Origin: Pseudomonadota bacterium
GTDB taxonomy: Bacteria > Pseudomonadota > Alphaproteobacteria > Rhizobiales > Aestuariivirgaceae
NCBI GenBank assembly: GCA_963205315.1
Contig: CAUJIO010000101.1
Coordinates: forward strand, 1-64,000
Direction: 5' to 3'
Length of the DNA stretch: 64,000 nucleotides
Below are positions 61,990-64,000 of this stretch, piece by piece. Each line of letters opens with the position of its first letter. Within the stretch, counting starts at the first letter, position 1. A program made the position numbers and the translations under genes. Under the pieces are notes generated by a model. That model saw nothing but the letters and a program-made list of their open reading frames with translations, made no database searches and was not told where the DNA came from.

Positions 61990-63792
61990 ATGGATATGCG
62001 CGCCGTTTCCGCCCTGCTCTTCACAGTCGTCGTCTGGGGCATCGGCCCGGTTTTCCTGCGTACGCTGTCGGTTGATCTCGGTCCGGCCGATCACCTGGCG
62101 ATCCGCTATTCCATCGTTGCGGTGCTCTACCTCATCCTGCTGGCGTTCTTCGGACGCGTGGCCATCGCACGGGCGGACTGGCCGCGCCTGCTGATCATCT
62201 CGACGGTCGGCATGGTCGGCTACAATCTCGGATCGGCCTTCGGTTTCGAACGCGTGACCGCAGGCATCGGCAGCCTCATCATCGGCAGCCAGCCACTCCT
62301 GATCGCGTTGTTCGGCACACTGATCGCACGTGAACGCCTGTCGTCAGGGGCGGTCATCGGACTCATCATCGGCTTCATCGGCGTGGTGCTGCTGGTGTGG
62401 AAGGATCTGGGCGTTGCAGCGGACGGCCGCAACCTGCTGATCGGCAGCGGGCTGATCTTTCTTTGCGGTGTCGCATGGGCGATCTACGTGGTGATGAGCA
62501 AGCCGCTGGTGGTGAAATATGGGCCATTGAGTATCACCGCCTGGTCCATCGTTCTCGGATCCGCCGTTATGGTGCCGTTGCTCGGACGGCCTTCGACACT
62601 CGTCACATTGGCCGACATGAGCCCGCGCAGCTGGCTCGAGATGGCCTACATCGGCATCATCTCCACCATCATCGCATCGATCTCTTGGAACTTCGGTGCC
62701 TCGCGCATGTCGGCGGCAGCTTGCGGCGCCTTTCTCTACATGGTGCCAATCATCGGGGTTGCGTCCGGGGCCCTGTTTCTCGGCGAACATGTGACAATGG
62801 GCATGCTGACAGGCGGCGTCCTGATTCTCGCCGGTGTCGCCATCGCCCAGTTCGGCGACCGCCTGCGCGGCGGCCCGGCACTGGCAATTCCGGCGTTGCT
62901 TTTCGCCGTCACGATGTGGGGCCTGATCCCGGTTGCCATGCGCTTCCTCATTCTCGAACTCTCGCCGCAGACAGCGATGGTCTTGCGGCTCTATCCGGCG
63001 GGGTTGCTGGCCATCATCGTGCTGCTTTTCGTCGGTGTACGGAAGATCGAATGGCGCGACTGGGGCCGCATTGCCATCGCGGCACTCGCCGGCAATCTCG
63101 GTTACCAGATCCTCGCTGCCTTCGGCATGCAGACGGTGCCGGCGAGTTGGACGGGCTTGCTGTTCGGGTTGGAGCCTGTGTTCATCGCCCTCTTCGCCGT
63201 CCTGCTGGCCGGCGAGCGGCTGACGTTCTGGCTTGTCGGCGGCATGTTCGTGGCCCTGCTGGGGACCGCGGCGCTGATGCTCGGCAGCACGCTTTCGCCG
63301 TCGGGCGATGTCACGCTGTTCGGCGTGCTGCTGGTCACGCTCTCGACCATGGGCTGGGGCATCTACACGGTGGTGATCAGGCCCGTCTCGCGCAAATACG
63401 GGTCGTTGCAGGTTGCGTGTCTCGCCATGGCAATCTCAGCCCTGCCCATGCCATTCTTCGTGGGCGTCGAGTTTCCGCAGACCCTGGCCGGCATGGGGAC
63501 GACGGCCTGGTTCGCCGTCGGCTTCGTCGTGGTCTTCGGAACCTTCCTGGCAACGTCGGCTTGGAATTATGCACTAGGCCACATGGAGAGCTCGATTGCA
63601 GGCGTGTTCCTCTATGTGCAGCCCGTGGTGGCGGCGATCGGCGGCATTCTGCTGCTCAACGAGCGGCTGACCTGGCCACTTCTGGCAGGCGGCGGCCTCA
63701 TCATCCTCGGCGTGGCCATCTCCCAGTTCGGACCTCTCATGCAAAAGCCGCGGTTGGCCTCCGGGGCCAGGCCAGCTAGTCAGAGACGATGA
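61990..63792 (+). CDS. Double-length EamA transporter (two DMT carriers fused)
   Basis: The 600-residue protein contains two complete ten-segment EamA transporters in one frame. The first spans residues 1-295 (ALLFTVVVWGIGPVFLRTLS to GGVLILAGVAIAQFGDRL); the second begins after a short linker GGPALAIP with ALLFAVTMWGLIPVAMRFL and ends GGLIILGVAISQFGPLM. EamA proteins are normally about 300 residues with ten segments, so this is four EamA repeats and about twenty segments. The two halves and the preceding gene share motifs, which suggests duplication followed by fusion. Substrate unknown. Confidence 0.85.
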   Translation: MDMRAVSALLFTVVVWGIGPVFLRTLSVDLGPADHLAIRYSIVAVLYLILLAFFGRVAIARADWPRLLIISTVGMVGYNLGSAFGFERVTAGIGSLIIGSQPLLIALFGTLIARERLSSGAVIGLIIGFIGVVLLVWKDLGVAADGRNLLIGSGLIFLCGVAWAIYVVMSKPLVVKYGPLSITAWSIVLGSAVMVPLLGRPSTLVTLADMSPRSWLEMAYIGIISTIIASISWNFGASRMSAAACGAFLYMVPIIGVASGALFLGEHVTMGMLTGGVLILAGVAIAQFGDRLRGGPALAIPALLFAVTMWGLIPVAMRFLILELSPQTAMVLRLYPAGLLAIIVLLFVGVRKIEWRDWGRIAIAALAGNLGYQILAAFGMQTVPASWTGLLFGLEPVFIALFAVLLAGERLTFWLVGGMFVALLGTAALMLGSTLSPSGDVTLFGVLLVTLSTMGWGIYTVVIRPVSRKYGSLQVACLAMAISALPMPFFVGVEFPQTLAGMGTTAWFAVGFVVVFGTFLATSAWNYALGHMESSIAGVFLYVQPVVAAIGGILLLNERLTWPLLAGGGLIILGVAISQFGPLMQKPRLASGARPASQRR

Positions 63793-64000
63793 CCACATCC
63801 TCCATCCGTACGCCCTGGTACTTCTCACCGGTCGTCATCATCATCGCTGGCTGCCTGATCGCCATCGTCAATTTCGGCGTGCGCTCAAGTTTTGGCCTGT
63901 TCACCGCACCAATTTCCGAAGCGCATGGCTGGCCGCGCGAGACGTATTCCTTCGCCATGGCCATGCAGAACCTGTTGTGGGGAATCGCCACGCCACTCGC
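63789..64000 (+). CDS. MFS transporter, N-terminal part (partial)
   Basis: The frame starts with ATG overlapping the stop of the EamA gene by four bases (ATGA) and stays open to the window end, giving 70 residues. It begins MTTSSIRTPWYFSPVVIIIA and continues with the hydrophobic GCLIAIVNFGVRSSFGLFTA, then ISEAHGWPRETYSFAMAMQN, which matches the first two segments of oxalate/formate-antiporter-like MFS proteins. It seems to be co-transcribed with the EamA genes. Confidence 0.8.
   Translation, partial: MTTSSIRTPWYFSPVVIIIAGCLIAIVNFGVRSSFGLFTAPISEAHGWPRETYSFAMAMQNLLWGIATPL

Overview
The window is GC-rich, densely coding chromosomal DNA from an alphaproteobacterium, most likely of the order Hyphomicrobiales (Rhizobiales). 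This rests on gene order and content. The left end reads rne (end) - M48 protease - DsbA-like - aroQ - accB - accC - aat. The right side carries a DUF1476 gene (the F1Fo-ATPase zeta inhibitor known from alphaproteobacteria) next to purC-purS-purQ, then purL-(methyltransferase)-bolA-grxD. CtrA-type and NsrR-type DNA sites are also present. No rRNA, tRNA, CRISPR, insertion sequence or prophage was recognised. The genus cannot be fixed from the sequence alone.

Layout. 1-5.6 kb: housekeeping block (RNA turnover, envelope proteolysis, shikimate pathway, acetyl-CoA carboxylase, N-end rule). 5.6-7.9 kb: accessory sulfotransferase, GH8 glycanase and a small secreted protein. 7.9-16.6 kb: a GlxA/CdhR-type regulator divergent from a seven-gene operon that reads as carnitine / gamma-butyrobetaine catabolism: 3-dehydrocarnitine cleavage enzyme, carnitine dehydrogenase, SDR, acyl-CoA dehydrogenase, ADP-forming CoA ligase, CaiD-like hydratase, SDR. 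16.6-23.6 kb: GcvA-type regulator, MFS-SDR pair, SRPBCC protein, L,D-transpeptidase, DadA-type oxidase with a GNAT, and a secreted unknown. 23.8-26.3 kb: nsrR, nirK and nirV with NsrR-like and FNR/Nnr-like sites. 26.3-32.8 kb: small envelope proteins, aminotransferase, beta-propeller protein, LysR and FAD monooxygenase. 32.8-37.8 kb: RND pump, adaptor and PadR regulator. 37.9-46.2 kb: a complete branched-chain amino-acid-type ABC importer with three consecutive binding-protein genes and a stand-alone AsnC-type domain. 46.2-53.4 kb: DUF2259, purB, L,D-transpeptidase, pncB-like, aldolase, zeta inhibitor, purC-purS-purQ. 53.4-56.7 kb: accessory segment lying between purQ and purL. 56.7-64 kb: purL, methyltransferase, bolA, grxD, TPR protein, two EamA transporter genes (one a double-length fusion) and the start of an MFS gene.

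The most unusual stretch is 55.6-56.7 kb. Three tiny genes (61, 50 and 45 codons) encode related proteins sharing an N-terminal I-K-S-L motif and a C-terminal A-x(3)-L-x(2)-R-V motif. The first and third sit behind leaders that are recognisable copies of each other, each with a full TTAA-N7-TTAAC (CtrA-type) box at almost the same distance from the start codon. This looks like an undescribed family of small, possibly cell-cycle-regulated proteins. Other points of note are the nitrite-reductase module with matching 8-3-8 inverted repeats before both nsrR and nirK, an ADP-forming CoA ligase within the carnitine-type operon, a perfect 22-bp inverted repeat whose arms are themselves GAAA-loop hairpins, and a decayed isochorismatase-family fragment.
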